From Photobacterium leiognathi (lineage in GTDB: Bacteria > Pseudomonadota > Gammaproteobacteria > Enterobacterales > Vibrionaceae): 64,000 nucleotides of DNA. The stretch covers positions 1,054,001 through 1,118,000 of the forward strand of contig NZ_CP131599.1 of assembly GCF_030685535.1 (NCBI RefSeq), written 5' to 3'. Shown here piece by piece: positions 52,517 through 63,422 of the stretch (its first letter is position 1; each line of letters starts with the position of its first letter). The translations under genes and the position numbers were made by a program. Under the pieces are notes generated by a model that saw nothing but the letters and a program-made list of their open reading frames with translations, ran no database searches and had not been told where the DNA came from.

Positions 52517-53165
52517 ATTCTTTAATATGCTCAAGGTAATAGTTGTAAAGCTGTTCAACATCGCCACTGCACATCAATTGCATGGCTTGTTTTAGTTGTT
52601 GCTCTGACCAATCCCACCATTGCATTTCCGTTAGCATCTCAACTTGTTCTGGCGTAAAGCGCTCTTTAACCACATGGTTATTAGCGACGACAACAGTATA
52701 AGGCGCAACATCTTTGGTGATCACTGAACGTGAGCCGATCACCGCGCCATTACCAATGTTAACTCCTGGCATTATCATCGCTTCAGAGCCAATCCAAACA
52801 TCATTACCAATCACGGTATCACCAGCACGCTTAAAACCACTTGGGACATCGTCACCAAACGCATTACCAAACGGGAATGTTGAAATCCAATCAATGCGGT
52901 GACCTTGATTTCCCGCCATCATGAATATTGCCCCTGACGCAATAGAGCAAAATTTACCAATGATCAGTTTATCAACCTCGCCAAATACCCCACTTTGCCA
53001 AACCTCTTGTGTGACCTGATCACCAAGCAAGTAGCGAACCGCTTGCTCCTCAAACGATTTACCATGGTAATAACCTGAATAATAACTGTAATCACCGATT
53101 TCTATATTAGGGTTAGTAATAGTGTCTTTAAGCTTTTGACTTTCAAGCCATGTTTCAAACTGCAT
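52515..53165 (-). CDS. CatB-type xenobiotic O-acetyltransferase
   Basis: 216 residues from ATG 53165, which has an agggc ribosome site; an ATG six codons earlier (53183) has none. NPNIEIGDYSYYSGYYHG at the start and the hexapeptide repeats with catalytic histidine in MAGNQGHRIDWISTFPFGN (~85-103) define the CatB/Vat group of left-handed beta-helix acetyltransferases. These acetylate chloramphenicol or streptogramins, but many Vibrionaceae homologues are housekeeping enzymes of unknown substrate. Divergent LysR gene probably regulates it. Confidence 0.88.
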   Translation of the reverse strand: MQFETWLESQKLKDTITNPNIEIGDYSYYSGYYHGKSFEEQAVRYLLGDQVTQEVWQSGVFGEVDKLIIGKFCSIASGAIFMMAGNQGHRIDWISTFPFGNAFGDDVPSGFKRAGDTVIGNDVWIGSEAMIMPGVNIGNGAVIGSRSVITKDVAPYTVVVANNHVVKERFTPEQVEMLTEMQWWDWSEQQLKQAMQLMCSGDVEQLYNYYLEHIKE

Positions 53166-53252
53166 ATTTAACGCCCTGTTCATTCATTGCAGTCAGTTTA
53201 ATTGTTCTTTATTCTTACCAGAAGTGAACAATTAGAGATTCAAAATTACCAT

Positions 53253-54164
53253 ATGGAAATAAAGTGGCTAAGTTACGTCCCTATTTATTTGGCGTTATGC
53301 GAAGAAAAGAGCATCGCAAAAGCAGCAGTAAAATTAAACTGTTCAAGTGCCCATATCAGTCGTCAACTACGCCAACTTGAAGCGCTTTTAGATACTCAAC
53401 TTATTCAGCGAACAACAAGACAATTCAACCTAACCTATGATGGATTAGCATTCTACAAACAAGTAAAAGCACTATTTGCGCACGCAGAATCTATCAATAA
53501 ACAATTACATGTAACCAATTCAGTATCAGGAAAACTTCGTATTGCAGCATCAGCATCTTTTGGTTCAACGCTACTGAGTGAACATCTTGCTGACTTCAAT
53601 TTGTGCCATCCTAATATTGAATTAGAAGTCGCCTTTACTGAAACACCACTCGATCTGATCGATCAAGGTTTTGATGTCGCTTTTTACTTCACAGAAACGC
53701 CACCTGATGGTTATGTGGGCCATTACATTCGCCACCTTCAATGTAAACCTTTCGCCCACTCAAGCTATATAGCGCGTAATCCTGCTATTACTCATCCATT
53801 GGATTTGATTGAGCACCAGCACATTATTTATCGAAATAGCGAATTCACGCTCGATAAATGGTGCTTTATTAATCAAACAACACAAGAAAAGACAAATATT
53901 ATTCTTAAACCTTCAATGAGTTTTAGCCTAGTCACTGTTATGACCGAGGCAATGATCAAAGGCTGCGGTATTGCTATGCTCGATGAAATGGCACTCAGTC
54001 ACTTAGATAGTGATAAACGAACACATATTATTAATATATTACCAGATTGGTTTACACCCAATCGTTTGCCTTTATATATCCTTTATCCGAAACGTAAGCA
54101 CCTAGCCCAGCGTACAAGTCTATTTGTTAATTTTATTCGTCAACAATTTGAAAAAATAAATTAG
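53253..54164 (+). CDS. LysR-family transcription regulator
   Basis: 303 residues from ATG 53253; an upstream TTG frame to 53202 adds 17 unlikely residues. HTH with KSIAKAAVKLNCSSAHISRQ (~20-39) and a LysR effector domain (~85-300) of the CrgA/AaeR-like group. It is divergent from the CatB-type acetyltransferase gene with 87 bases between start codons, so it probably controls it. Confidence 0.85.
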   Translation: MEIKWLSYVPIYLALCEEKSIAKAAVKLNCSSAHISRQLRQLEALLDTQLIQRTTRQFNLTYDGLAFYKQVKALFAHAESINKQLHVTNSVSGKLRIAASASFGSTLLSEHLADFNLCHPNIELEVAFTETPLDLIDQGFDVAFYFTETPPDGYVGHYIRHLQCKPFAHSSYIARNPAITHPLDLIEHQHIIYRNSEFTLDKWCFINQTTQEKTNIILKPSMSFSLVTVMTEAMIKGCGIAMLDEMALSHLDSDKRTHIINILPDWFTPNRLPLYILYPKRKHLAQRTSLFVNFIRQQFEKIN

Positions 54165-54480
54165 CACTGAAAGATAAAATGAATGAAATAAAGAGAAGAA
54201 TACTGTTTTAAAATTTCTAATATCGTCCCATCAACGTTGAGTCAGTCATATTTTATTTGAATTAGGTATGAGATATAATTTAAAAGATTTGTATAATGAT
54301 TATAAAAATGAATGTAATAGCTGCTCAATGCTATTGATTCTTAATACCCATGATCGATAAATAACACTGCCCTACTTATTTATCTTTTAAAAATATATTC
54401 AATTTTCTTTCATAATCATTAACTGCAAATAACCAAGCAAATATTGCTGCCGAGTAAATAAATAACAATAGAGGCAATTA
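54165..54480. other. Intergenic stretch, no feature seen
   Basis: AT-rich, with no open frame of coding character and no strong hairpin. It must hold the promoter of the downstream flavoprotein gene; I saw no convincing FNR or sigma-54 site. Confidence 0.4.
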
Positions 54481-56367
54481 ATGGTTACTATTACTATTGA
54501 TGGACAATCTTATAACATCGATAAAAACCAAACCCTTTTAGCAGCCGCAAAAAAATGTGGTATTGAAATTCCTTCTTTATGTGATGTTGATGGTTTCGGT
54601 CAAGACTGCATACTTTGCGATGTTGAAATCGCAGGAAAAGGGATTGTAAAAGCTTGTGATATTCAACCCATCGACGGCATGGTTGTAACTACAGAATCGC
54701 AAATTCTAGCGAATATTAGAAAACACAGCCTTGAACGTATTTTACAGCGAGCCAATACCAACTGTAGCGTGCCACCTTGTCAAATTGCCTGCCCTGCAAA
54801 CGTAGATATTCAGTCATATCTGTACTTCATTGCCAATAACGAACATTTAAAAGCCATTGAAGTGATTAAAAAAACACTGCCAATGCCGCTATCTATTGGT
54901 CGTGTTTGTCCTGCTTTCTGTGAAGCAAAATGCCAACGTAACTTAGTTGATGAACCATTAGCGATTCGCCAGCTTAAACGTTATGCTGCAGATATCGATC
55001 TTAAAAAAATTGAAAACTACACGCCAGTTAAGAAAGAAAGCAAAGGCAAAAACATTGCCATCGTTGGTGCAGGCCCTGGTGGTTTAAGTTGCGGTTACTT
55101 CCTTAGCAATGAAGGTTACAACGTCACTGTATTTGAATCAATGCCGCAAGCTAGTGGTTGGTTACGTTACGGCATTCCCGAATACCGCTTACCTAAAGCC
55201 ATTCTAGATAAAGAAATCGACATCATGTGTCGCAATGGCATGACAATTAAAACCAATACAAAATTAGGTGAAGATTTTACCCTTACTTCTTTAAGTGAAG
55301 AGTTTGATTCTGTTTGCTTAGCCATTGGTGCGTCACAAGCAAGTGAAATGAACTATACGGGTAGCGATCTTGATGGTTGTTACTTAGGTGTTGATTTCTT
55401 AAAAGATCTGGCGATGGAAAAACAATACAGCGTTGGCAAGAAAGTCGCTGTTATTGGTGGTGGTAATACTGCAATTGACTGTGCCCGCTCTGCATTACGT
55501 TTAGGCGCTGACACTACCCTTATTTACCGTCGTACCCGCGATGAAATGCCAGCAGAAACCTACGAGATCGAAGAAGCAGAACACGAAGGCGTGAAATTCC
55601 ACTTTTTAACCAATCCTGTTGAGAATATTGCTGATGAAAACGGCCGTGTTTGCCAAGTGAAATTAGAAACAATGGCACTAGGTGAACCTGATGCCTCTGG
55701 CCGCTGCTCACCAAAACCAACCAGTGAGTACACACTTGAAGACTTTGATACTGTGATCGCAGCAGTATCACAAAAAACAGATACCAGCTTTTTAGCTAAC
55801 GAAGACATTGAATTATCATTTAGCCGTTGGAATACCATCAATGTTGATAAAGCGACCATGCACTCTGGGGTCAAGAATATCTTTGCCATTGGTGATTTTC
55901 GTCGCGGTCCAGCCACTGCAATTGAAGCAATTGCTGATGGCCGTAAAGCAGCAAAAGCCATTGATGAATACTTTGGCGGTAACATGGAAAAGCTTTACAC
56001 GGAGTCTTTCCGTTCTCGTAATGTTGAACGTAGCCATTTGATCCGTCCTGAACATGCAGAAAAGCTAAAACGTGTGATGGCATCGATAACAACAGGTGAT
56101 AATACCCAAGAAATTGATGCTAAGTTGAATCATGCTTTAGGTAAATTACTACGCGCTAAAATGCCAGAGCTTACCCTAGCGCAAAGAGAACAAAGCTTTA
56201 GTGAAGTAGAAACAGGGCTTTCACAGCAAGCAGCTATTGATGAAGCCAACCGCTGCCTAAGCTGTGGTTGTGATGCAGGCAACGACTGTAAACTGCGTCA
56301 CTACGCAACAGATTATAAGGTTGATCGTAAATTGTTTATCAACCGTGCCGTACCTTTAGCAAACTAA
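54481..56367 (+). CDS. 2Fe-2S ferredoxin/GltD-like FAD oxidoreductase
   Basis: 628 residues in three parts. An N-terminal 2Fe-2S domain (~1-80) has SLCDVDGFGQDCILCDVEI plus KACD. The middle (~95-170) is a cysteine-rich cluster typical of the GltD family (CSVPPCQIACP and GRVCPAFCEAKCQR) that binds 4Fe-4S. Then comes the FAD/NAD(P)H part with VGAGPGGLSCGYFL (~196) and VIGGGNTAIDCARSAL (~324). A last cysteine patch (CLSCGCDAGNDC ~600) follows. Similar proteins act as diaphorase subunits of formate dehydrogenases or as PreT/GltD homologues. No partner lies nearby. A good gaggc ribosome site precedes ATG 54481. Confidence 0.82.
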   Translation: MVTITIDGQSYNIDKNQTLLAAAKKCGIEIPSLCDVDGFGQDCILCDVEIAGKGIVKACDIQPIDGMVVTTESQILANIRKHSLERILQRANTNCSVPPCQIACPANVDIQSYLYFIANNEHLKAIEVIKKTLPMPLSIGRVCPAFCEAKCQRNLVDEPLAIRQLKRYAADIDLKKIENYTPVKKESKGKNIAIVGAGPGGLSCGYFLSNEGYNVTVFESMPQASGWLRYGIPEYRLPKAILDKEIDIMCRNGMTIKTNTKLGEDFTLTSLSEEFDSVCLAIGASQASEMNYTGSDLDGCYLGVDFLKDLAMEKQYSVGKKVAVIGGGNTAIDCARSALRLGADTTLIYRRTRDEMPAETYEIEEAEHEGVKFHFLTNPVENIADENGRVCQVKLETMALGEPDASGRCSPKPTSEYTLEDFDTVIAAVSQKTDTSFLANEDIELSFSRWNTINVDKATMHSGVKNIFAIGDFRRGPATAIEAIADGRKAAKAIDEYFGGNMEKLYTESFRSRNVERSHLIRPEHAEKLKRVMASITTGDNTQEIDAKLNHALGKLLRAKMPELTLAQREQSFSEVETGLSQQAAIDEANRCLSCGCDAGNDCKLRHYATDYKVDRKLFINRAVPLAN

Positions 56368-56417
56368 AAATCACGGTCAACAATGACGTTTATATCGTCT
56401 TTGTTGACCGATTTTCA

Positions 56418-57599
56418 TTAAGACGCCAGCTGAAAATCACCTAACAGCGCGTTATAAACATCTTTGTTATGTAATACCCCAACCAATTGATTATTTTCAA
56501 CCATGAGCAATGGTTTGTTATTGAGTCGCTTCAGCTCAATGGCATCTCGCATAGTAATATCAGGGCTGACCATCACTATAGTGGTGTCATTAATATGACT
56601 TGGAATAGCATCTGTAAGTTGCCATGAAAGACAATCAACATTACCTTCATTCACGATAGACAGCGTGTCCTGATTCTGGGCGATCCAAAGCTCATCAGCA
56701 TCACAGACTTTATAAGTATTCCCCCGTTGCTCTAACGCGTTTACTGGCGTCATCAATGAGCGCCCTTTCAATACATTTAACGGATTAGTATATGCGACAA
56801 AATCACGCACATAATCTGTTTTCGGATTCAGTACAATCTCTTCAGGTTTTCCGTGTTGAATCAGCTCTCCTGACTCCATGATCGCGATATTGTTACCAAT
56901 TTTAAGTGCTTCATCTAAATCGTGACTGACAAACAAAATCGTCTTATTTAGTTTGCTTTGTAGTGCTAATAATTCATCTTGTAGCTGCGCACGGATTAAT
57001 GGATCAAGCGCTGAAAAAGGCTCATCCATCAGTAAAATATCCGTATCCATAACAAATGCACGTGCTAGTCCCACCCGTTGCTGCATCCCGCCCGATAACT
57101 CTGATGGATACTTATCTTCCCATTCAGCCAGCCCCACCATTTCTAACTGCTCTCTAGCGCGCTGATGGCGCTCTTTTTTCGGGATATTTTGCATTTCAAG
57201 CCCAAAAGCAACGTTATCTAATACAGTTAGCCATGGCATTAAGGCAAATTTTTGAAACACCATCGAGACACGATGAGTACGAAGATGCTGTAACTTAGCT
57301 TTTGAACAGTTTGCTAAATCTACAGTTTGTTCACCATCTTTAATCAACAATTCGCCACGGCTTATATCGTTCAATCCATTAACCGCGCGTAATAAACTTG
57401 ATTTACCCGAACCAGACAACCCCATTAGTACGCAAATCTCGCCTTCTTTGATTTGCAGGCTAACGTTATTAACCCCAACAACTTGGTTTGTTTCATCAAT
57501 AATTTGTTGACGGCTTTTACCTTGATCTAATAACGCTAAGGCTTGTTGCTGTTTATCGCCAAACACCACATCCAGATTGTTAATCGTTATTGCATTCAT
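56418..57599 (-). CDS. choV: Choline/betaine ABC transporter ATPase (ProV/ChoV type)
   Basis: 393 residues from ATG 57599, which has aaggag at the right distance; a GTG two codons earlier overlaps the permease stop. Walker A GLSGSGKSS (~58-66), signature LSGGMQQRVGLARAF and Walker B LLMDEPFSALDP are intact, and C-terminal CBS-like sequence ends the protein. It belongs to the quaternary-amine (QAT) family. With ChoW and ChoX it takes up choline, next to the betIBA genes. The ProV label would be equally acceptable. Confidence 0.9.
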   Translation of the reverse strand: MNAITINNLDVVFGDKQQQALALLDQGKSRQQIIDETNQVVGVNNVSLQIKEGEICVLMGLSGSGKSSLLRAVNGLNDISRGELLIKDGEQTVDLANCSKAKLQHLRTHRVSMVFQKFALMPWLTVLDNVAFGLEMQNIPKKERHQRAREQLEMVGLAEWEDKYPSELSGGMQQRVGLARAFVMDTDILLMDEPFSALDPLIRAQLQDELLALQSKLNKTILFVSHDLDEALKIGNNIAIMESGELIQHGKPEEIVLNPKTDYVRDFVAYTNPLNVLKGRSLMTPVNALEQRGNTYKVCDADELWIAQNQDTLSIVNEGNVDCLSWQLTDAIPSHINDTTIVMVSPDITMRDAIELKRLNNKPLLMVENNQLVGVLHNKDVYNALLGDFQLAS

Positions 57600-57601
57600 G
57601 A

Positions 57602-58444
57602 TCACAGCTCCTTTTGTGCTGGTGTTTTACATAATCGGTCTAAAATAATCGCAACCAATACAATCGCAAGTCCCGCTTCAAAACCTTGCGAAATGTTCAC
57701 GGTATTTAGTGCACGTACAACAGGTTTTCCTAATCCATCAGCACCGACTAACGCGGCAATAACCACCATAGACAAAGACAACATAATGCATTGGGTGATG
57801 CCCGCCATAATACTCGGCATCGCTGCGGGTAACTCGACTTTTAACAGTAACTTCATTCGACTTGCACCAAACGCTTTGCCTGCTTCAATTAAATCTTCAG
57901 GTACTTTCGTGATCCCTAAATACGTGAGTCGTATTGGCGCTGCAATGGCAAAAATAATGGTCGAGATAAGTCCCGGTACAATACCTAGTCCGAACAAAAC
58001 CAGCGTTGGAATTAAATAAACAAACGTCGGCACTGTTTGCATTAAATCTAAAATAGGTCGCATCAGGGTGTACAACCAAGGACGATGCGCAGACATGATC
58101 CCGATTGGGACACCAATAAGCACTGAAATACTTGTGGCAGCAAAGACTAACACAAAGGTTTCTAACATCTCCTGCCAGTAGCCTAAGTTTAAAATAACTA
58201 ATAATGCTGCGACAACAAAAACCACTAATGAAATTTTACGGTGTAAGTACCATGCTAACGCCGCGGTGATTAAAATAGGCAGTGCTGGCGGCATCCACTT
58301 AAATACATCAACTAAAAATAGAATTACGGTTTCTAAGAAAAATGAAATGGCGTCAAATAACCCTGCAGCATTGATAGTTAACCAATCAACACCTGCTTCC
58401 ATCCATTGACCCAAAGGGATTTTATTATCCGTAATGAAATTCAC
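57602..58444 (-). CDS. choW: Choline/betaine ABC transporter permease (ProW/ChoW type)
   Basis: 280 residues with six predicted helices; the EAA loop EDLIEAGKAFGASRMKLLLK (~185) is the coupling site to the ATPase. It lies between the binding protein (131 bases upstream) and the ATPase gene. The long N-terminal hydrophilic part of E. coli ProW is absent, as usual in ChoW proteins. Confidence 0.9.
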   Translation of the reverse strand: MNFITDNKIPLGQWMEAGVDWLTINAAGLFDAISFFLETVILFLVDVFKWMPPALPILITAALAWYLHRKISLVVFVVAALLVILNLGYWQEMLETFVLVFAATSISVLIGVPIGIMSAHRPWLYTLMRPILDLMQTVPTFVYLIPTLVLFGLGIVPGLISTIIFAIAAPIRLTYLGITKVPEDLIEAGKAFGASRMKLLLKVELPAAMPSIMAGITQCIMLSLSMVVIAALVGADGLGKPVVRALNTVNISQGFEAGLAIVLVAIILDRLCKTPAQKEL

Positions 58445-58575
58445 ACTTTTGCCTTTTATTTGATAAGACGATGCTTACCACCTTATTTTTATGAAGTTTT
58501 ACAATAGCTAATAACAAAGAAGTACCTGCGCTAATAAACAAGAAGTGATTATTAATGCAGTATTTGAAGAAAGGA

Positions 58576-59511
58576 TTAAGATTGCTTTAAGTAATCCAAC
58601 ACCGCAGTGGTGACTACTTTACCTTCGCGAGTTTTAACGTCTTTGAGCCATGCTTCCACTTGCTGTGGGTTTTCGCTCAACCATTGACGTGCTGCTTTTT
58701 CAGGTTGAACCTTTTGATTAAGGATCGCTTCCATTAAGCTATTTTCCATTTCTAAGCTAAATGAAAGATTTTTCAGAAGTTGTCCAACGTTTGGACACTC
58801 GGTTAAATAGTTACTACGAACATTGGTGTACACATTGGCACCACCATAGTTAGGTCCAAAAAAGTCATCACCACCAGCAAGGTATTCCATTTCAACGTTG
58901 CTATTCATTGGGTGTGGTGCCCAACCTAAATAAACAATCCACTGATCACGGCGTACAGATCGAGATACTTGCGAAACCATCCCTGCTTCACTTGATTCCA
59001 CTAAACTAAAGTCTTTTAAACCAAACGCATTCGTATCAATCATTGATTGAATCAAACGGTTACCATCATTACCAGGTTCAATACCGTAAATACGGCCTTT
59101 AAATTTATCCGCATGTTTTGCCAAATCTGCAAAGCTCTTAACACCTGCGTCATAAACATACTTAGGTACAGCTAACGTATATTTTGCACCTTCTAAATTC
59201 GCTTTTACTGTTTCAACCGTTTTGGCTTCACGATATTTCGCAATATCGCCTTCCATGGTCGGCATCCAATTACCTAAAAAGACATCAATATCACCATTCG
59301 CCATTGATGAGTACGTCACGGGTACTGACAGTAAATCAGTTTTCGTACTGTAACCCATTCCTTTTAAAAGCTCAGAAGTTACCGCTGTGGTTGCTGTAAT
59401 ATCCGTCCAGCCTACATCAGCAAAACGTACCGTATCACATTGGTTAGCATAACTATTAAAAGCAACTGAGCTTAACGCTAAGGCAAGAAGTGTTTTTTTA
59501 GTAACAGACAT
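58576..59511 (-). CDS. choX: Choline-binding periplasmic protein (ChoX-like)
   Basis: 311 residues with a signal peptide (~1-22). CDTVRFADVGWTDITATTAV (~25-44) and GNWMPTME and IVYLGWAPHPMN contain the aromatic residues that form the cage for quaternary ammonium ligands (OpuAC/ChoX fold). The gene follows betA by ~50 bases and has an aaagga ribosome site, consistent with the betIBA-choXWV operon of Vibrio. Ligand choline is inferred from context; betaine is possible. Confidence 0.88.
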   Translation of the reverse strand: MSVTKKTLLALALSSVAFNSYANQCDTVRFADVGWTDITATTAVTSELLKGMGYSTKTDLLSVPVTYSSMANGDIDVFLGNWMPTMEGDIAKYREAKTVETVKANLEGAKYTLAVPKYVYDAGVKSFADLAKHADKFKGRIYGIEPGNDGNRLIQSMIDTNAFGLKDFSLVESSEAGMVSQVSRSVRRDQWIVYLGWAPHPMNSNVEMEYLAGGDDFFGPNYGGANVYTNVRSNYLTECPNVGQLLKNLSFSLEMENSLMEAILNQKVQPEKAARQWLSENPQQVEAWLKDVKTREGKVVTTAVLDYLKQS

Positions 59512-59565
59512 AATTATTCCTTTGTCTTTTTATTTATCATTATTAAGTACGTATATCCCACGTAC

Positions 59566-61267
59566 TTATTGTGAATTATTTCGTTGGGTCGTTTCCCAAT
59601 CAGGGGCAATCCATACAGGTACATTGCCTGCAGGAAGCGGGGTTCTCTGTAAAATAAAGTCAGCAGCTCGCTCAGCAACCATGATTGTTGGCGCATTAAG
59701 GTTACCGTTCGGAATCGTCGGAAATATAGAAGAATCAACAACACGCAAGTTTTCAATACCGCGAACACGACACTGTGGATCCAGTACTGCCATCACATCG
59801 TCATCATCACCCATTTTACAAGTACAAGATGGATGATAAGCACTCTCGACATTTTCTTTTACCCACTGATCAATAGCCTGATCAGACGTGACATCCGCTC
59901 CCGGTTGAATCTCATCACCACGGTATTGATCCAATGCTGATTGCGCCATAATTTCACGGGTTAAACGAATACAATCTCGCCAATCCTGCTTATCTTGCTC
60001 GGTAGAGATGTAATTGAATTCAATTTTAGGTTTTGCATGCGGATCATTAGATACAACAGAAACTGTACCTCGGCTCTGTGGCTTATTAGGCCCCACATGC
60101 ACTTGGAAGCCATGACCATCAAATGCAGCACGACCATCGTATCGCATCGCTGCAGGTAGAAAGTGATATTGAATATTTTACCACTTTAACCCTTTACGCG
60201 AACGAATAAAGGCGCAAGATTCAAAATGGTTAGTCGCACCTAAACCGGTATGAGTTAATAGCCATTGCGCGCCAATTTTACCTTTGCTGACTAAATCTAA
60301 TTTACTGTTCAAGGTAATAGCTTCATTACAGTGGTATTGGAAGTAAACTTCTAAGTGATCTTGTAAATTAGCCCCCACCCCTGGAAGATCATGCACAAGA
60401 TTAATCTGCGCGTTTTCCAATACTGCAGCAGGTCCAATGCCTGACAATTGTAATAACTGGACTGAACCAATGGATCCAGCACTAGATATCACTTCTTTTG
60501 TGCGTCAATACTTGAGATAGCTTACCTGACTGTTCAAATTCAACGCCTACCGCTTTTTTACCTTCTAAAAGGACTTTTCGTGCCACAATACCTTTTTTCA
60601 ACGTCAGGTTTGGACGTTTTAATGCACGACGTAAATAAGCATTCGATGTCGATGCACGCACACCTTTATCAACAGTCATATGCATGGCACCAAACCCTTC
60701 TTGTTGGTAACCATTGTAATCATCCGTTTCGGGATAACCAGCTTCTTTACCAGCATCAATAAAGGCTTTGTAAAGTGGATTGAGTGCCATGTCATTACCA
60801 TTACACGTGCCAACAAGACCTTTGCTACCACGATAAGCGTTACCGCCTTTGAACCATGTTTCAGCACGACGAAAATACGGTAAACATGCTTGGTAATTCC
60901 AGCCTGTAGCCCCTTCTTGTTCCCATTCGTCATAATCACATGCGTGACCACGTACATACACCATGCCGTTGATAGAAGAACTACCGCCCAGTACTTTGCC
61001 TCGTGGACAATGTAATTTACGTCCGTTTAAGCCTTGTTCTGCTTGAGTTTCAAACTGCCATGCATATTTTTCACTGTTCATTGGGTATGACAGTGCCGTT
61101 GGCATTTGAATAAAAATACTGCGATCACTACCACCAGCTTCTAGCAATAACACATCATATTCACCGCTTTCACTTAAACGGTCAGCTAATACACACCCTG
61201 CCGAACCCGCGCCAACAATAATGTAGTCATAATGCTGGGGGTTATTTTGCTGCTTATTTTGATCCAT
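59566..61267 (-). pseudogene. betA: Choline dehydrogenase betA, frameshift plus stop
   Basis: Three pieces of a GMC-family choline dehydrogenase. Piece 1 (ATG 61267 to ~60500) has the FAD motif [13 protein letters not shown] and [14 protein letters not shown]. At 60500 a run CACAAAAGAAG has one A too many relative to the expected THKEV reading, shifting into a stop. Piece 2 (60492-60178) continues with [17 protein letters not shown] and ends at TAA after GLKW. Piece 3, in the same frame as piece 2, resumes [15 protein letters not shown] and runs to the C-terminal HPSCTCKMG and [12 protein letters not shown]. Choline oxidation by this gene should therefore be lost. Confidence 0.88.
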
Positions 61268-61285
61268 CAAAATCGACTCCATCCA

Positions 61286-62746
61286 TTAAGCATAAGGGCT
61301 TTGGTAATCGCCCAATTCAATCAGTACACTTTTGGTTTGGGTATAATGTTGTAAGGTTTCTATTCCATTTTCGCGTCCAATCCCTGATTGCTTATAACCG
61401 CCAACAGGCATTTGCGCAGGAGAATCCCCCCATGTATTAACCCAACAGATCCCTGCTTGTAATTGATGGATAACGCGGTGGGCTCTCGCTAAGTTTTGGG
61501 TAAACACCCCCGCAGCTAAACCATAGTGAGTATTATTGGCGCGAGCGATAACATCGGTTTCATCGCTAAACTTAATTACCGACATCACAGGCCCAAAAAT
61601 TTCATTTTGAACATGAGACATAGATTCGTCGCAATCAATAAAAACGGTAGGTTGAACGAAATTACCTTGGGCTAACCCATTATCAGTACATTGGTATCCG
61701 CCAGTCAGCAAGGTGGCACCACTTTGTTTAGCGGTATCAATGGCTGATAGCACTTTTGATAAGTGTGATTTTGAAATCAATGCGCCAATTTGAGTCTCCA
61801 TATTCATCGGATCGCCAACGATTAATAACTCAGTTCGACGCTTAAGTTGCTCTATAAAGGTGTCGTAAATAGTCTCATGAACATAAACACGTGTGCCATG
61901 TGTACATACTTCACCTTGGGTATAGAAGTTAGCCACCATTGCTGCAGAAACTGCATGATCGACATTAGCATCATCAAAAATGATCATTGGCGATTTGCCG
62001 CCTAATTCCATCGTGACCGACTTTAAGGTTTTAGCACTATCAGCCATTACCGCTTTACCTGTGCCGATTTCACCCGTAAATGACACTTTAGCGATATCAG
62101 GGTGTGCCGTTAGCATCTGTCCTACTCGGTAATCACCTTGTACAACGTTAAAAACGCCATCCGGTAGACCTGCTTCAGTAAAAATCTCAGCAAGCTTTAG
62201 AGCTGATAACGGTGTTTCTTCCGATGGTTTGAAAATCATGGCATTACCCGCAGCAAGCGCAGGCGCTGATTTCCACATCGCAATTTGAATAGGATAATTC
62301 CACGCACCAATACCAGCACAAATGCCCAATGGTTCTCGACGCGTGTAAAAAAACTGATTTTCACTTAAAGGTTGCTGCTCGCCTTGAAGCCCAGGTGCTA
62401 ACCCAGCAAAGTATTCAATAACATCAGCACCGGTTTCTATATCAACTGCTATCGCTTCTTGTAACGGTTTACCAGTATCTTTTACTTCCAATGCTGCTAA
62501 TTCGTCATTGCGCTCTCGCAGTAACTCCACAGCACGTAATAAAATACGGCTACGCTCAGTTGCCGTCATAGTCGACCATGTAGAAAAGCCTTTTTTAGCT
62601 GCACTAATGGCTAACTCAAGATCCGCTTGAGAGGCTTGCCCAATAGTTGCTAGCGGTTGACCATTAGCTGGGTTATACGTTGTAAATTGAATATCAGACG
62701 ATGCAGTAACATAGTTACCATCTATGTATAGTGATTTCATATCCAT
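61286..62746 (-). CDS. betB: Betaine aldehyde dehydrogenase BetB
   Basis: 486 residues. Aldehyde dehydrogenase with NAD-binding GEIGTGK (~223), glutamate motif ELGGKSP (~247) and catalytic cysteine in [14 protein letters not shown] (~281). It oxidises betaine aldehyde to glycine betaine. The gene is intact although the neighbouring betA, which should make its substrate, is broken. Order betI-betB-betA is standard. Confidence 0.95.
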   Translation of the reverse strand: MDMKSLYIDGNYVTASSDIQFTTYNPANGQPLATIGQASQADLELAISAAKKGFSTWSTMTATERSRILLRAVELLRERNDELAALEVKDTGKPLQEAIAVDIETGADVIEYFAGLAPGLQGEQQPLSENQFFYTRREPLGICAGIGAWNYPIQIAMWKSAPALAAGNAMIFKPSEETPLSALKLAEIFTEAGLPDGVFNVVQGDYRVGQMLTAHPDIAKVSFTGEIGTGKAVMADSAKTLKSVTMELGGKSPMIIFDDANVDHAVSAAMVANFYTQGEVCTHGTRVYVHETIYDTFIEQLKRRTELLIVGDPMNMETQIGALISKSHLSKVLSAIDTAKQSGATLLTGGYQCTDNGLAQGNFVQPTVFIDCDESMSHVQNEIFGPVMSVIKFSDETDVIARANNTHYGLAAGVFTQNLARAHRVIHQLQAGICWVNTWGDSPAQMPVGGYKQSGIGRENGIETLQHYTQTKSVLIELGDYQSPYA

Positions 62747-62762
62747 TTGAAACTCTGAGAAA

Positions 62763-63359
62763 TTATAATTTTGAATAAAAAGCCAGTTGCTTTTCTAAAT
62801 AATCATTAATGATCATGCGAGCATTATTCGCATCAATACCTTTAGGGTTTAATGTTCCGCGTAACCAGATACCATCAATTAATGAAGCTATACCATGGGC
62901 AACCAGTTCAGCTTGAGAATGTGGTAGTAGCCCTTTTAATTCGATCTTTAAATGCGATAGCAAACGTTTTTCATTAACTCGCTGCAAACGTCCCAACTGT
63001 GCGTCATGCATAGCGTAAGACCAAAAAGCTAACCATGTTTTCGCTACTTTATTTTCAGCTTGGTAACCATCAAAATTACTCATGATAATGGCATTAATTC
63101 GAGCTTGATGATCATTGCGTGGGATTTGGCTTAATGAGGTTGTAACACTCATTGACAAACGACGTAAAATTTCACGCATAGTCTCTTCTAATAAACCATG
63201 CTTACCACCAAAATAGTGATTGATAATCCCCGTTGACACCCCTGCTTCTTTACTGATCAAAGAGATACTTGCTGCATGTAAGCCAACTCGTTCAATGACT
63301 GCCATCGTGGCATTTACAAGCTGTGGTTTACGAATATCAGGCATTCCAACCTTTGGCAT
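62763..63359 (-). CDS. betI: Choline-responsive TetR repressor BetI
   Basis: 198 residues from ATG 63359, chosen because a ggggg-rich ribosome site precedes it; a longer frame to 63422 lacks one. The TetR HTH spans ~8-55 ([20 protein letters not shown], residues ~33-52) and the ligand domain fills the rest. [18 protein letters not shown] is the usual BetI start. It represses the bet operon in the absence of choline. A palindrome ATTGA-acga-TCAAT sits 20 bases upstream. Confidence 0.94.
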   Translation of the reverse strand: MPKVGMPDIRKPQLVNATMAVIERVGLHAASISLISKEAGVSTGIINHYFGGKHGLLEETMREILRRLSMSVTTSLSQIPRNDHQARINAIIMSNFDGYQAENKVAKTWLAFWSYAMHDAQLGRLQRVNEKRLLSHLKIELKGLLPHSQAELVAHGIASLIDGIWLRGTLNPKGIDANNARMIINDYLEKQLAFYSKL

Positions 63360-63378
63360 AATGCCCCCATTTATTTTT

Positions 63379-63392
63379 ATTGAACGATCAAT
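63379..63392. promoter_or_regulatory. Possible BetI operator
   Basis: ATTGA-acga-TCAAT, perfect 5-bp arms around 4 bases, 20 bases upstream of the betI start. It has the ATTGAACG half typical of BetI sites in Vibrio. Evidence is limited to similarity and position. Confidence 0.4.
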
Positions 63393-63422
63393 TAAGTATA
63401 AATGGTTACACATTTTTAACAT

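Noticed and set aside
55560-55985. 141-codon minus-strand frame inside the ferredoxin/GltD-like gene
   Set aside because: Fully antisense to a clear coding frame with recognised motifs; no ribosome site or family.
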